Source: Marisa cornuarietis | Taxonomy: Eukaryota > Mollusca > Gastropoda > Architaenioglossa > Ampullariidae | Length of the DNA stretch: 64,000 bases | Assembly: GCA_004794655.1 (NCBI GenBank) | Contig: SMMW01000511.1 | Location: 177,001 to 241,000, forward strand | Direction of reading: 5' to 3' | Shown: positions 9,716-21,365 of the stretch, one piece after another | Layout of the letters: every line of letters begins with the position of its first letter | Position numbering within the stretch: the stretch's first letter is position 1 | The notes under the pieces: model-generated | Database searches by the model: none | What the model was told of the DNA's origin: nothing | What the model saw: only the letters and a program-made list of their open reading frames with translations | Made by a program: the position numbers and the translations under genes

Positions 9716-12700
9716 TCATTGACGTTTCTCCGCTCCATCCTCCTGATGTTGACTGTTCAGAACGAGCACAGGTTTCTGATCGACCACCGGAGCTGCTGTC
9801 CGGGTGTGCCACGCCAGTACCTGAATGCAACATGGGTTACAAGTGTCAGCCTAGTTAATGCAGGAACCCAAGGCAACAGTAAATCAGACCTTAAGACTAG
9901 AAGTGAAGGAGATTGTAAAATAGTGCTACGACCACCAACAGCTGACAACCATGTGACTTAATGTAATGTTCACTCTACCACACATCATGCTACACACACG
10001 TTGAAACAACCATGTGCTACAAAACCACAAACTAAACTTTTACGAAGCAACATAATTTTTGCATTTTATCATTCTGACCTCCAGTCTCGTTTGCAATTAA
10101 CAGGCAATGAGGGTTTGCATAAAGATATAAGCACAATGGGCCAGTCTTTCACAACAAATGTTGCGCCTTGATTTCTAGAAAAATCAATAGAGTTTAGAGA
10201 AATGTAATATTGCATTTTTCACGTAATACTGCTAGCTTGACAGATGATGATGATGATGATGTCGTCGGACATGTCTGCCATGAAACAGTTGTCCGATGTC
10301 GGAGATGTCCGAGTGTGATAGTAGGCGATGTCGATGGGGAGATGATGTGATGATGGGGTGATTTTTTTATAGAGATGTCTACAGCGAACGGTCTAAGCAT
10401 ATGATCTCTAAAGGGATATGATGTCTATCGAGGGGCATTAAATGTAGTGTAGAGAAAAACAAAACTAACGAAGGTCATGTATGTAACCGTTAAACCAAAG
10501 GCGGTACATCAACTGGACTGCTGGCGAAACTGGCGCTTATCGTCTCACGAAGAGGTCAAGTTGTGGCAAGCACTTTGAAAGCCAACATCCGGAACCGTAG
10601 CAAGTCCATGACAGAGTCTCGCAAATTCTTATTGTCAGCTATACAAACCACGAGTCTTATTGTCAACAGTAGACAAACCACGAGTCTTATTGTCAACAGT
10701 AGACAAACCACGAGTCTTATTGTCAACAGTAGACAAACCACGAGTCTTATTGTCAACAGTAGACAAACCACGAGTCTTATTGTCAACAGTAGACAAACCA
10801 CGAGTCTTATTGTCAACAGTAGACAAACTATGAGTCGTTTTGGCAAATTTTGTACCTTCGTCAACACGAGCGCTCACATCGTCTGCTTTTTCTCTTTCCT
10901 TTCAACCTATAGCTCGTGCGCTAAGGCCTCTTTGTAGAGATGAAGGTGGAATCATGTGTCTACCACCAGTCCAGTCAATATCCTTGGTCAAACCATTGTG
11001 TAGGTCATGGGGTTACAGGTAAGTAACGCAAGCAGTTTGTGTGACGCACCGTGGAGCAGTTGCCTTCTGGACCTGTGGTGATGTCTGATACCGAGACGTT
11101 CAGTAAAGTTAAAAAGTCTGTCTCCAGGCATCCTGGCTTAGACTTGTGACTAAAGTTAGCAGCTGGGACCTGAGCGAGAAGGTCCAGACCAACAGCAAAA
11201 GCAGCCATGTCTATGGGGTACTTTCTGTCAGACGACGCAGTCAACCACCCTATTACCTGTAAGCGAGACAAGAAAACGAAATTGAGAGCAATTGTTCTCA
11301 TTCTAATATAAATGTGCAATTAAATTGTCTTTTCTTGTTTCCACGTCTGTCTCATACTATACTGTGTTTTCTTGCTTCCAAGTGTTGTGCTATGTTACAT
11401 GTGCGTTGTGTGTTGTAGTGTCACATATTGTCCCATGATACATCTTGTGCTGTGCATTGTATCACATGTTGTGCTGTGCATTGTGTGTTGTATGGTGCTG
11501 CATGTTGTATCGTGTGTTCTCTAGCAGTTCTTCTCTGTGTGCCTGTGTAAACGCTCACCGTTCCATTCACACAGACTGGTCCTTCTGTCAACAGTCCGCC
11601 CACGATACCCACCTTCCATGTTCTTAGCTTGGTCGTGTTTCGAACCTGAGATAGAAGGTTGGACTTTGAAAATGTGAGTAAATACCTTAACACCAACACC
11701 AAAACCAACACCAACACCAATACCAATACCAACACACTGATGACGAACACTGATGTCAGTTTGGTCCACAGCCGCTGGACGTGAGGACTGGAGACTTACT
11801 GTGGACACTTGTCACATCCAGTGGAGTCATGTGTGTGCCAAGCTGAGAGTTTTGGTATTAGAAATTCTGTAACTTGGGAAAAGATTTAGAGTGTATTCGC
11901 TGACATTATAAAAACATGCAATGAGTCATTCTCGCGAAAGAGTTAAAAGTATGTGTAGTACATTGTGAAGACAGAAATCAAAACCAATTGATACTAAACA
12001 TAACAATGATGACAAAAATAAGAATTCAAAGAAGCACTGGGCTGACCATTTCAAAAACCCTAAGGTCGTAGGTGTTGTCATCATCAGCGAAGTAGACGCC
12101 GCCTGCACGTGATGTGGGCAGTACATTGTGTCGGAGCCAGGCCAGGCCCGCGTTCCGCTGATTCACACCTCGATGATGTGTCGACGATGAACTGGACAAT
12201 GTGTTCGTAAAACAGCGAGACAGCGAGAGTAAAGATAACACCTTCCACTCATCTTTTTCCCTGTCGCCCTTTCCTGTTTGCCAGAGACACGATTTTGTCT
12301 ACATGTTGCAGTGAGATCATTCTCTCTACATATTGCAGCCAAATGTCTCATTCTGCCTACATATTACAGTGTCAGATATATATATATATAATTATAATTA
12401 TAATTAGGTGTATTCATATTGCACTGGCATGTTTTTGATTTTGTTTACAAATGTCTGAAATACGTTTTCGGCTCCAAAGTGATGTTGATTACACGATTTT
12501 TGTCTAAATATTTCAGTAACATGTTTCTGGCTCTGATTAGATGTCACAGGTGACATGGTTTAGTCTGCATGTAACATGTTGCATCAAGATGTTTGTTACT
12601 AGAAATGCTAATTACTACAAAGTGAAGTGAAATATTTCTTTTCTGTCTTAAGCATGCAGGGACATGTTTCTGATCCTGTGCACAAGGTGCAGTGGAATGT

Positions 12701-14746
12701 TCCGGATCCTGTCTACGTGTTGCAATGATGTATTTCTGTCTACATATTATAGCCAGAATTTTCTGACTCTGTAGACTTACTGCAGTATCATGTCTTTGAT
12801 TATGTCTACATAATCTACGTCTATTGCAGTGACATGTCTGACAACACTGAGAATGGTCCCCACTTTGACCAGGTAACCACCTGTTCTTTCAGCCATTGTG
12901 TGTACTTCAGGAGAGTAAGAAACAGATGAGGTGATCCTCTATTTGTGTTAATGTTGTCAATCAGAAAAAATCCAGTTTACGGAAGCTGGACACAATGAAC
13001 AGTAAAAGTAAAATTACAACAATATGATTACAAGGGAGGGAGTGGGTTGGGGAGGACGAAAACGAGTAGAAGTAGAAAATCTTAGCAAGAAAGGGAGACA
13101 GAAAAAAAAACGAAAGAAAGCCACACAGATAGAACGAAGAAAGGAAAAAGAGACAGGAGATAAGAAGGGAGGAAAGAAAAAATGAAATTAAATGTCATGA
13201 CAGAAAATAGTATGTAAGGAAGAAAAAACAAATTAGAAAAATTCCTACTTTGATGAAGGCGGGGTTCTCGCCACCAGATGTGTGATGTCTGGTCCCTTAC
13301 ACTCCTTCGTTATCCTCTGTACCTGTCGCCAGTAAACTCATCAACTTGATTACAACTTATTGACAAGCTTTTGTCTAGTAGAACGAAATGGGGAGACCTA
13401 TATCCTGTCACCTAGTTGAGAACTATGTGGAGACGTGTATCGTGCCAAGCAATTAAGAAATTCCTGGGAAATATTTCCCGCAAAATATCGCAGAAGTATG
13501 TAAAGAACTAATTTGTTGTCGAAAATCAAAGCAAAAGCAAACTGCAACAAAACCATGTTTGAAATCGTAACAACAAAAGGTAAGACTGTGGCTTCAGTTG
13601 TCTCATTAAAACTGATTATATTATCGACTCACACATCTCCCCTGCCCACCCAGTTAAATACCTTGTCTTGAACACTTTGATACTCGCCTATTCATCCCAC
13701 CAATAAAACTCTATGTGATTACCCTCTCCCTCCCGCCACTCCACCTCACGCACCCACCAGCTCCGTTTTGTTGTCGCTATCCTCGACGACGATCCACCTG
13801 ACGTGGGTCACGTGCATGAGGGTGTAGCACAGACGTAGCAAGTCGGCTTCTTGAGTGAGACGCCAGTACGTGGGGGTGATGACGTAGGCCGTGAGGACAG
13901 ACGGCGATGTAGTTCTTCTTATTTTGAGCCGGTCATATGATCGATGACCGTAAGAGTGAGAAGACAAGCTCGGAACCGAGCTCCATGTCCAGCTGGTGTA
14001 CAAGGCTGTTGGCGAACAAGCAGGTAACAGCTGTCACGTCATATCAAAAGTTTTATTGCCGGAAAGTAGTCTGTAAACTTCATCATACGCTTGCCATAAG
14101 TTACGCGGATTTCATTTTCCTATAAAACTGATTGCTTTTAGTAATGCATGTACTGATTTCACTACAATTTATGATACTATGTGGCAGTAGCGTCTATTCC
14201 TTCAGTGTCTCTAAAGACTGTGTTCAGGGTGATACTTTTGTTGGCATGGGTAACCTGCTGAAAAAAGGCTTGAGAGAGACAGATAGACAAAGAATCAATT
14301 TTACGAGACACAAAAGGTACTTACTGCCGATCACAATATATATGGCAACAAAGCATGTGACGACGGCGGCTGTGCCTGCCCTCAAAAAACATGAAAAAAA
14401 GCATTTAATAAGTCATCAGCAGCAACAACAAGAACAACAAAATAGTCGGTGAACCAAGTCATATTGAATGGTTGGTGAATATGTCCACGGATGCACGTGC
14501 ACAAAGAATATTGTGTGTGTGTGTGGTTGTGTGTGTGTGTGTGTGTGTGCACATACCCACACATATATTATATATAAAAATATGTACACATGAACCAACG
14601 TAATAGTCAGTGTTGGGTTGGTAAGCTAAATGTAACCAATAATAAACAAACAAATAAAACAGTGAAGTAGGTTGCTTAAATCCATGGAAAGAGAAATTAG
14701 AATTTAAATGTTACTCACCCGTGAGGGATATGAGCTGCGAGCTCAT
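9716..14746 (-). CDS. B3GAT: Galactosyl beta-1,3-glucuronosyltransferase (GT43), 8 coding exons
   Basis: Coding exons on the minus strand: 14746-14719, 14375-14325, 14005-13758, 13322-13249, 12191-12047, 11645-11559, 11256-11050, 9820-9716. All have GT-AG borders and compatible phases, giving 945 nt and 314 residues (human B3GATs are about 335). It would be a type II Golgi protein: a short tail, membrane helix at 10-26, Ser-rich stem, AYVITPTY at 66-73, WIVVEDSDN at 97-105, RGVNQRNAGLAWLR at 141-154, the UDP/Mn-binding DDDN at 170-173, VGIVGGLL at 194-201, PIDMAAFAV at 225-233, PGCLETDF at 252-259 with E256 as the likely catalytic base, and WHTRT at 284-288. It transfers glucuronic acid from UDP-GlcA to galactose. 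The ATG has a good context (ACAATGA) and feeds the membrane exon in frame. I cannot tell GlcAT-I (proteoglycan linker) from GlcAT-P/S. Five N-glycosylation sequons are present. No disabling change was seen. Confidence 0.95.
10627..10846. repeat. 30-bp minisatellite, about 7 copies, intronic
   Basis: Units begin CAAACCACGAGTCTTATTGT and continue CAACAGTAGA. Central copies are identical and the edge copies diverged. It lies in the last intron of the glucuronosyltransferase gene. Because 30 is divisible by 3, several frames stay open across it; this is not evidence of coding. Confidence 0.95.
11690..11737. repeat. (ACCAAC)n-like simple repeat
   Basis: ACCAAC/ACCAAT hexamers lie just upstream (gene sense) of the acceptor of coding exon 6 of the glucuronosyltransferase gene. 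Confidence 0.85.
12295..12845. repeat. Degenerate tandem array, about 40-bp period, intronic
   Basis: The motif TCTGTCTACATATTGCAGTG followed by ACATGTTTCTGA-like sequence recurs many times with substitutions and indels. A TA run sits near 12377. It is an old, diverged minisatellite in the intron between coding exons 4 and 5 of the glucuronosyltransferase gene. Confidence 0.6.
14516..14550. repeat. (TG)n microsatellite
   Basis: A TG run with one interruption, in the first intron of the glucuronosyltransferase gene. Confidence 0.95.
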
Positions 14747-15826
14747 TGTGTTCGTGAGTGTTTTTCAGTGAAAGCACAAACAACACCTGCCCAGTTGTGT
14801 ACCTTTCCTCCTTTAGCTGTAGTCGTAGGCACCCGCCCACGTGGAAGAACGAAAGAGCGTGAATGGCGTCAGTTTGTCTGAAAGCGTATGAAGACGTTGA
14901 ACTGACAGGGAGGACATCGCAATATCTGTGTGAATTCAAGAGCCAATGCCGAGTCCTTGTGCCGGTATTTATTTGTAAAAGAACGATTTGCTGTTGGTAG
15001 TCATGTTAATTTGAGAGGACTCATCAACGCCGAGCCGTTACGTCTGTGACCGTTGTAATACCGCGAGGAACATTCCAGTTGAGGATGTTCTAAATCCCAG
15101 TTTGGCATTGCATTATACTTATGCGTGGATATCGTGGAAGAAGATTGAAACGTATCGAGTTCTGACTGTTTGTTATGAACATGTGTTACCACCCCTGAAC
15201 GTCGATGTAACGAGGTTGTCGCCCTTGTATCAGTAGAGATTGTTAGTGAACGAAGGATTGTGTATACTGAAATATCTATATCAAGAAAGGTGTGAGGACT
15301 TTTTATATGTAACTTTGTTTTGTTTAGTAAAAGTAGGCAGATCTGCTCAGCCCAGTTTGTGTCTGGCCCCGTGGGTGTGTTTGGAAGGAAGAGAGCGAGA
15401 GTCACACATTGCGATGTCGTGACATAAGGACACACAAAGAAGTTTTTACTTCCTTACGTATTAACATGTAACAAATCTATTACAAAAATATCTCGCTTAC
15501 TTTTTCTCAAAATCAAGATCAGCAGTACTCAATAAATATCTCTCAACGTATGAAAGTTTTATTTATCAGCAGATAGAGATGGTGGTATTACTTCAACTCT
15601 GATAACATTGTCTGTCATATTGTCTATGAATAATAAAGGACCTTGCACAAAAAATTGTTTCCTTTTAAATGACCCGCTAGATAAGCCTTTGACTGTTGAA
15701 TGATATCTTGAACTAAAAAAACACACCATTCATACCAGCGCACGTTGATGGAGGAGGAGAAATCTGTCCGAAAATATGGTTGACGGCCAAGCATGGGTCG
15801 CCTCCTCACTTCATTACTACACTCAC

Positions 15827-15875
15827 CTCTTGAAACAGTAGGAGGTCTGGGGCAGAGTTAAGCTGAGCGCAAGGA
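15827..15875 (-). other. Candidate non-coding first exon of the glucuronosyltransferase gene
   Basis: On the minus strand a donor AAGAG|GTGAGT ends at 15827, just downstream of the CRE-like cluster. A possible acceptor (GGGCAG) lies a short distance before the ATG at 14746. The 5' end is unknown. This is inferred from position and one splice site only. Confidence 0.3.
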
Positions 15876-15878
15876 GAT

Positions 15879-15943
15879 TGACGTCACGGATGTATGACGT
15901 AGGCTGTATGATGTAGTGAGTATGACGCAGAATGTATGACGTA
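15879..15943. promoter_or_regulatory. Cluster of five CRE-like sites, 14-bp register
   Basis: A full consensus CRE, TGACGTCA (15879), is followed by TGACGTA (15895), TGATGTA (15909), TGACGCA (15923) and TGACGTA (15937). The last four are exactly 14 bp apart. The cluster is 1.1 kb upstream of the glucuronosyltransferase start codon. CREB/ATF binding is inferred from sequence only. Confidence 0.45.
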
Positions 15944-15949
15944 GTAAGG

Positions 15950-16245
15950 GACGGCTGAATGGGAGAAACGACAGAAGATGGAAGGTGGAACAAAATAAAG
16001 ATGCTTGCTATTACACCTTCACCAACAAAAAACAAAACACGCCTCTCGCCAACACTACATATATATATATATTCATGAAGTTAATTTTTTGCTAATCACC
16101 TTTGAGAAAAAAGTTTTTTCTTCTTGTTTACTTAAGACAGACCTAAACAACCTAGAACCATTTCTGTCTATTATTTTTTAATTTCCTGTTGTTTTAGTTT
16201 TTTTTCTTCTCTTCTGTTGTTGTATCCATCATCATCATCATCATT

Positions 16246-16295
<50 letters not shown>

Positions 16296-17774
16296 GCTGA
16301 CGCATGGCCACGTTTCTATTTGATTGACGCCCTTTGTTCAACATCCACGCGGAATGGAATTGTAACATTTGGTACGATGAGCCAACAACTCTCGTGCATA
16401 CACTCCTGACATTCACACAATTTTTATGTCAGTTGTGAAAACATTACATCTAAACGTATTTTAAGATGCCATCTTTATAAAGTGTGACACATGAAAGGAA
16501 AACAAATCAAAGAAAAAGCCTTTAAGTGATCAATTAGGTCATCATAATTAGAGAGAGAGAGAGGTATATGATGTGTGATATGTGTGTTTATTAAACTCAC
16601 TTTAATTTCATTTGTTTCTGCGATGTGTTTCAGAATCTTTGTACTTTTGTTTTGGGAAGGGGTAATTAAGGGAAGGTTCAGTTGGGCTGCTACGCCTTTT
16701 GTTTCCGTGGGAGGAATCGTGACTTCTACTTTCCTTTCTATATTTTTGGATCATTTTCACAGAACTGCTCAGCCCCACTGATTTAGACAAAGCTTTCTAC
16801 TTTCTGTGTGTCCTAGTGTGACACAACCCAGCATGTTTTCATTGTGTAGTATTAGTCTCAATATTAAGGTTATTTATTAAGAAGGTAAACAATGCGTCTT
16901 CATGTTGTTTCCATCATAGCTGTGGTGCTAAGAACATCCCAAGCTACTCTCGCGACATCTTGGCTTCGTGAAAGCATTGTGTTGCTTGTCGTTTTATTGA
17001 TTCTTGTTGCCCTCCTCTCTGACGAATCTGCAAGATGTCACAGAAGGTTAAAAACACGATTATTTGTTAGTTGTTTGTCAAGGTGGCGAGATGAATCCTT
17101 TTCGTTCAGTCCTAGACATACATATTGTTTACCTTTATGTTCTGGTAGAAGTTACCGCATCTTTTTAATATTTTTATCTATTTAAACGTATATTGTTATT
17201 CTGCTTTTACAAAACTACCAACTGTGTTTACTGCTTATAACAAATTTGGTTTTGCTCATGGATGCACGGCCCCTTGCTGAAGAAAGAAAAAGGTGTTGTG
17301 GCTATGCTTTACTGGACTGTTTGACAGATGCATTTCTCATACTAAAGTCTAACAAGGCAGGTACAGTGTACAGATGTACAGATTACAGATGTACAGATTA
17401 CAGATGTACAGATGTCAGCAACCGAGGGCCTCATACAGGTCAGCGATAGTCGCCTCATTTCAGCAGCTCCATTTTGGGAGAGCGACCACCATCTCGTAGG
17501 GCTTGAACTGTCTGTTACTAAGACAGAACAGACAGATATCGACTAAGATATCTTGGGGAAACTATGACAATAACAAACTTATAACAGGATAAGGATTTGT
17601 CCACATTCAAAACATATAAACCCTACATGCGTGCGTGTGCGGATTAAGCATTTCAACTTATCTTCATGTAATACGATGAGCTCGCACTTTACTCTCTAGT
17701 CACATGTGTAGATGTGACGAACATTGCAGTTTCTTTCTCTTTCTCTATAATGTGAAAATATAATCAGCAGGCTG
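15950..17774. other. Non-coding with microsatellites
   Basis: An (ATC)n run is at 16226-16294 and a GA run near 16552. Three copies of a 15-bp unit (TGTACAGATTACAGA) lie at about 17368-17412. Open frames here lack recognisable domains. Confidence 0.5.
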
Positions 17775-17777
17775 ACT

Positions 17778-17965
17778 GGTTTAGTAGTAAGGTACTTGTT
17801 CCTTGAGGGGATTTCATTGGTGGGGTTAAAGGAACCCGAAGTATGAAGAGAAAACCCCCGAGGCCCAGCCCTGCAAAGAGAGTGTTCCGAGACGAGATCT
17901 GAACCCAGAAGCTCTCACTGCAGTGGTGACCAGCGAGTGTATTAACCACTACGCCAGCGAGCGCC
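17778..17965 (-). mobile_element. tRNA-derived SINE, type 2 (different body)
   Basis: On the minus strand the head carries an A box (TGGCGTAGTGG) and a B box (GGTTCAGATCTCGTCTCGG). The head resembles the type 1 SINE, but the body and tail (GGGTTTTCTCTTCATACTTC onward) are unrelated to it. No convincing target-site duplication was found. Confidence 0.72.
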
Positions 17966-18270
17966 ATTCTTTAGCAGCAACGAAGGGAAAGGGAGGAAAG
18001 AATTTGAAAGTGAAATATTTCATGGCCACTGGTAAAAAGAGAACGTGATGGGCTGCAGTCACATCTCCTCCCTTTGTGTGTGTCATCCTCAGATTTGTTT
18101 TGACTTCATAAGGTTTTCTGTCTCTTTATGGGACCCAGGACTTTCTTATGTTTGAGTTTTTAATCATTGAGTGGTCTTCCTTCGACTACTCCTTCAAAAT
18201 TATCAGCGCGTAAAACCATCTTCCCCTCAAGGACCACTGGCCTTCTTTAGTGCGCGCGTTTCATCAGAGA

Positions 18271-18274
<4 letters not shown>

Positions 18275-18312
<38 letters not shown>

Positions 18313-18341
18313 ATTGTGTGTGTGTGTGTGTGTGTGTGTGG
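18275..18341. repeat. (TG)n microsatellite
   Basis: A long TG run broken by AGAT. Confidence 0.95.
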
Positions 18342-18660
18342 CACCACCTCGCCTTTCTTGACTCTCACTGTATCTTTTCGCTGATAGAGTTGCACACGTT
18401 TGACGTCCCCACCGAGAACTAAAGTACACAGTCATCAAGTACAACATGAGTCTGAGGAATATGCTGGCATGGCAGTGACCTGACTGACAAATCACGTGTC
18501 AAGCGTTATCATAATGCCAACAAGATAATGTCAGAACTATTTTTATCTCGGATGTTCACAGCAGACCAGTCTCGCCATTTATTATGCATTTTATGTTTTT
18601 TTTACGTGCAAACACTAATCACTGTAACTGTCGCTCCCTTTTTCTTTTCGTCTCTCGCGC

Positions 18661-20078
18661 TTGCTGTAAGCACACTACGTCGTGTACGTCTAACACTGTT
18701 CTCTTGCTGTAAGCACACTACGTCGTGTACGTCTAACACTGTTCTCTTGCTGTAAGCACACTACGTAGTGTACGTCTAACACTGTTCTCTTGCTGCAAGC
18801 ACACTACGTCGTGTACGTCTAACACTGTTCTCTTGCTGTAAGCACACTACGTCGTGTACGTCTAACACTGTTCTCTTGCTGTAAGCACACTACGTCGTGT
18901 ACGTCTAACACTGTTCTCTTGCTGTAAGCACACTACGTCGTGTACGTCTAACACTGTTCTCTTGCTGTAAGCACACTACGTCGTGTGCGTCTAACACTGT
19001 TCTCTTGCTGGAAGCACACTACGTCGTGTACGTCTAACACTGTTCTCTTGCTGTAAGCACACTACGTCGTGTAGTCTAACACTGTTCTCTTGCTGTAAGC
19101 ACACTACGTCGTGTACGTTTAACAATATTCTCTTGCTGTAAGCACACTACGTCGTGTACGTCTAACAACATTCTCTTGCTGTAAGCACACTACGTCGTGT
19201 ACGTCTAACACTGTTCTCTTGCTGTAAGCACACTACGTCGTGTACGTCTAACACTGTTCTCTTGCTGTAAGCACGCTACGTCATGTACGTCTAACACTGT
19301 TCTCTTGCTGTACGCACACTACGTCGTGTGCGTCTGACACTGTTCTCTTGCTGCAAGCACACTACGTCGTGTACGTCTAACACTGTTCTCTTGCTGTAAG
19401 CACACTACGTCGTGTAGTCTAACACTGTTCTCTTGCTGTAAGCACACTACGTCGTGTACGTTTAACAATATTCTCTTGCTGTAAGCACACCACGTCGTGT
19501 ACGTCTAACAACATTCTCTTGCTGTAAGCACACTACGTCGTGTACGTCTAACACTGTTCTCTTGCTGTAAGCACGCTACGTCATGTACGTCTAACACTGT
19601 TCTCTTGCTGTAAGCACACTACGTCATGTACGTCTAGCAACATTCTCTTGCTGTAAGCACACTACGTCGTGTACGTCTAACACTGTTCTCTTGCTGTAAG
19701 CACACTACGTCGTGTACGTCTAACACTGTTCTCTTGCTATAAGCACGCTACGTCATGTACGTCTAGCACTGTTCTCTTGCTGTAAGCACACTACGTCATG
19801 TACGTCTAACACTGTTCTCTTGCTGTAAGCACACTACGTCGTGTACGTCTAACACTGTTCTCTTGCTGCAAGCACACTACGTCGTGTACGTCTAACACTG
19901 TTCTCTTGCTGCAAGCACACTACGTCGTGTACGTCTAACACTGTTCTCTTGCTGTAAGCACACTACGTCATGTACGTCTAACACTGTTCTCTTGCTGCAA
20001 GCACACTACGTCATGTACGTCTAACACTGTTCTCTTGCTGTAAGCACACTACGTCATGTACGTCTAACACTGTTTTCT
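18661..20078. repeat. 43-bp satellite, about 33 copies, with higher-order structure
   Basis: The unit starts CTGTAAGCACACTACGTCGT and continues GTACGTCTAACACTGTTCTCTTG. Most copies differ by 0-3 bases. Variants are often C-to-T or G-to-A at CpG, for example ACGTCATGT. A one-base deletion variant (GTAGTCT) occurs at 19071 and 19414. The marker AACAATATTC occurs at 19121 and 19464. Both are 343 bp apart, showing duplication of an 8-unit block. Confidence 0.97.
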
Positions 20079-21012
20079 TAGTGTTTTTTTACCCAGATTT
20101 TGAACAAAACTACGCTGTGTGCTGTAATATCTCTGTTCATGAGTCACAGACTTTGAGGTTCTCGAACCCTCGGCCTGGGATATTATCCTCTCAGCGGTTC
20201 GCGCAGATGACGTGGCTTCTTGCACGCGCACGGCACGCGCTGTAGTCTGTGGCAGTGTAGCACGTGCCTTAGGTCAGTGTGACCTCGTGTTCATTGTTCA
20301 TCGCAGCTCATACAAACATGATTGAACCAGTCCTGTGTGCTGGGGAAAGAGAGCAGCGGGCTAGTCTTTTATTGCTGTGGCACATTTCGAAAAAACACAC
20401 ACATACACAGATAGAGAGAGACATTGAGGAAAACACACACACACACTAATTTGTGATAACATCTGCGCCAGCTGTGGTAGGGATGATGATGATGACGATG
20501 ATGATGATTGTTCCATATAGAAAGCGATGACAGGTGGCAAGCCACAGCTGACAGACTTTGTGCTGAAAAACAGAAGAACAGTCAGCGCCCGCTCCCCCAC
20601 CCACCCCTAGCCTTATTCAAGGTGTGTCTGCTACACGTAGTTTCCTTGAACCGACCGCAGCGACACGGGCCCCTCCCTTGTCTGACACCAACGCCAGGCA
20701 CAGCCGTGACAGAAGGTCTTCACGTGGTCCTCATTCATGGCCTGCGTGTGGTTCAGACAGTCTGAGGTTCCATCACAATTATGCCACAAGCTGCTTTCGT
20801 GTTGGTCGCTGAACTCGCTTCCCTGACTCACCCAAACTGGTAGCTCGTGGAGCTTGAAGTGTGTACCTTCTCCACTTTCCGATGTCAATTAACCTCACTG
20901 ATGATGGAAAAGATGAGAACTAAGAAGCAGATGACATGTCGCCAGGATTTAATGAGATGAAAATGAGAGCGAAACAAATCCTTGCAGGTAAAGCATTAAA
21001 TGTGACAACTAC
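20079..21012. other. Mostly non-coding
   Basis: A GATGAT run lies near 20482-20508. A minus-strand open frame at 20888-20631 has several Cys and Trp residues, but it contains a good internal donor (GGGTGAGT near 20830) and no recognised family. It may include an exon. Confidence 0.35.
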
Positions 21013-21143
21013 CTGAATAGTGTACTCATCCTCGTGGCCACTCAGTCGTGGGTGTTGGAAGTCACAGGGCGTGTCTGTGCAAGTTAGAAGCGCCACCTTC
21101 TGGCCGAGGTCGTGACTTCCGGTAAAGCCACAGAGTCTGTATG
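21013..21143 (-). CDS. Isolated exon, ML/NPC2-like domain start (partial)
   Basis: The 131-nt exon runs from a C-rich tract with acceptor ACAG (21144-21147) to donor CAG|GTAGTT. It encodes 43 residues containing YRLCGFTGSHDLGQKV, ALLTCTDTPC and SGHEDEYTIQ. The Cys spacing, with C-x4-C in the form CTDTPC and an earlier Cys 18 residues before, resembles the start of MD-2-related lipid-recognition (ML) domains such as NPC2, where CxxxPC follows an N-terminal DCG. NPC2-type proteins are secreted or lysosomal sterol carriers. I could not find the signal-peptide exon or the later exons, so this could be a gene fragment or a chance likeness. Confidence 0.4.
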
Positions 21144-21287
21144 CTGTGTATGGGGTGGGGGTGGGGGACCAGTATCAGGCTTGAGCTGATATTTGTAGGG
21201 TAGGGTAGGGTTAATGCCCACCGTCATCCACCCATCCGGCCACTCCATGACGTTCACTTGATGATGACAAGCAGACTATTGGGCGCT

Positions 21288-21365
21288 GTTAATGTGTTTG
21301 TCAGTGTGACTGCTTGAAGTACAGCACTATTAATATGTCTGTCAGTGTGACTGCTTGAGGTACAC
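21288..21365. repeat. Two-copy 40-bp direct repeat
   Basis: GTCAGTGTGACTGCTTGA with flanks occurs twice in tandem (about 21301 and 21341). Confidence 0.8.

Noticed and set aside
9593..9961. 122-codon plus-strand open frame
   Set aside because: It is antisense to the last coding exon and 3' end of the glucuronosyltransferase gene and has no motif of its own.
15001..15435. 144-codon minus-strand open frame upstream of the glucuronosyltransferase
   Set aside because: No domain, no signal peptide, and it lies between the candidate first exon and the coding start, so it is more likely intronic.
18661..20078. CRISPR-like array
   Set aside because: The whole 43-bp unit repeats with no unique spacers, the genome is eukaryotic and there are no cas genes. 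It is a satellite.
20631..20888. Claudin-like W..LW..C..C signature on the minus strand
   Set aside because: No membrane segments follow, a strong splice donor splits the signature, and the frame starts just after a stop. The match is too short to support a claudin.
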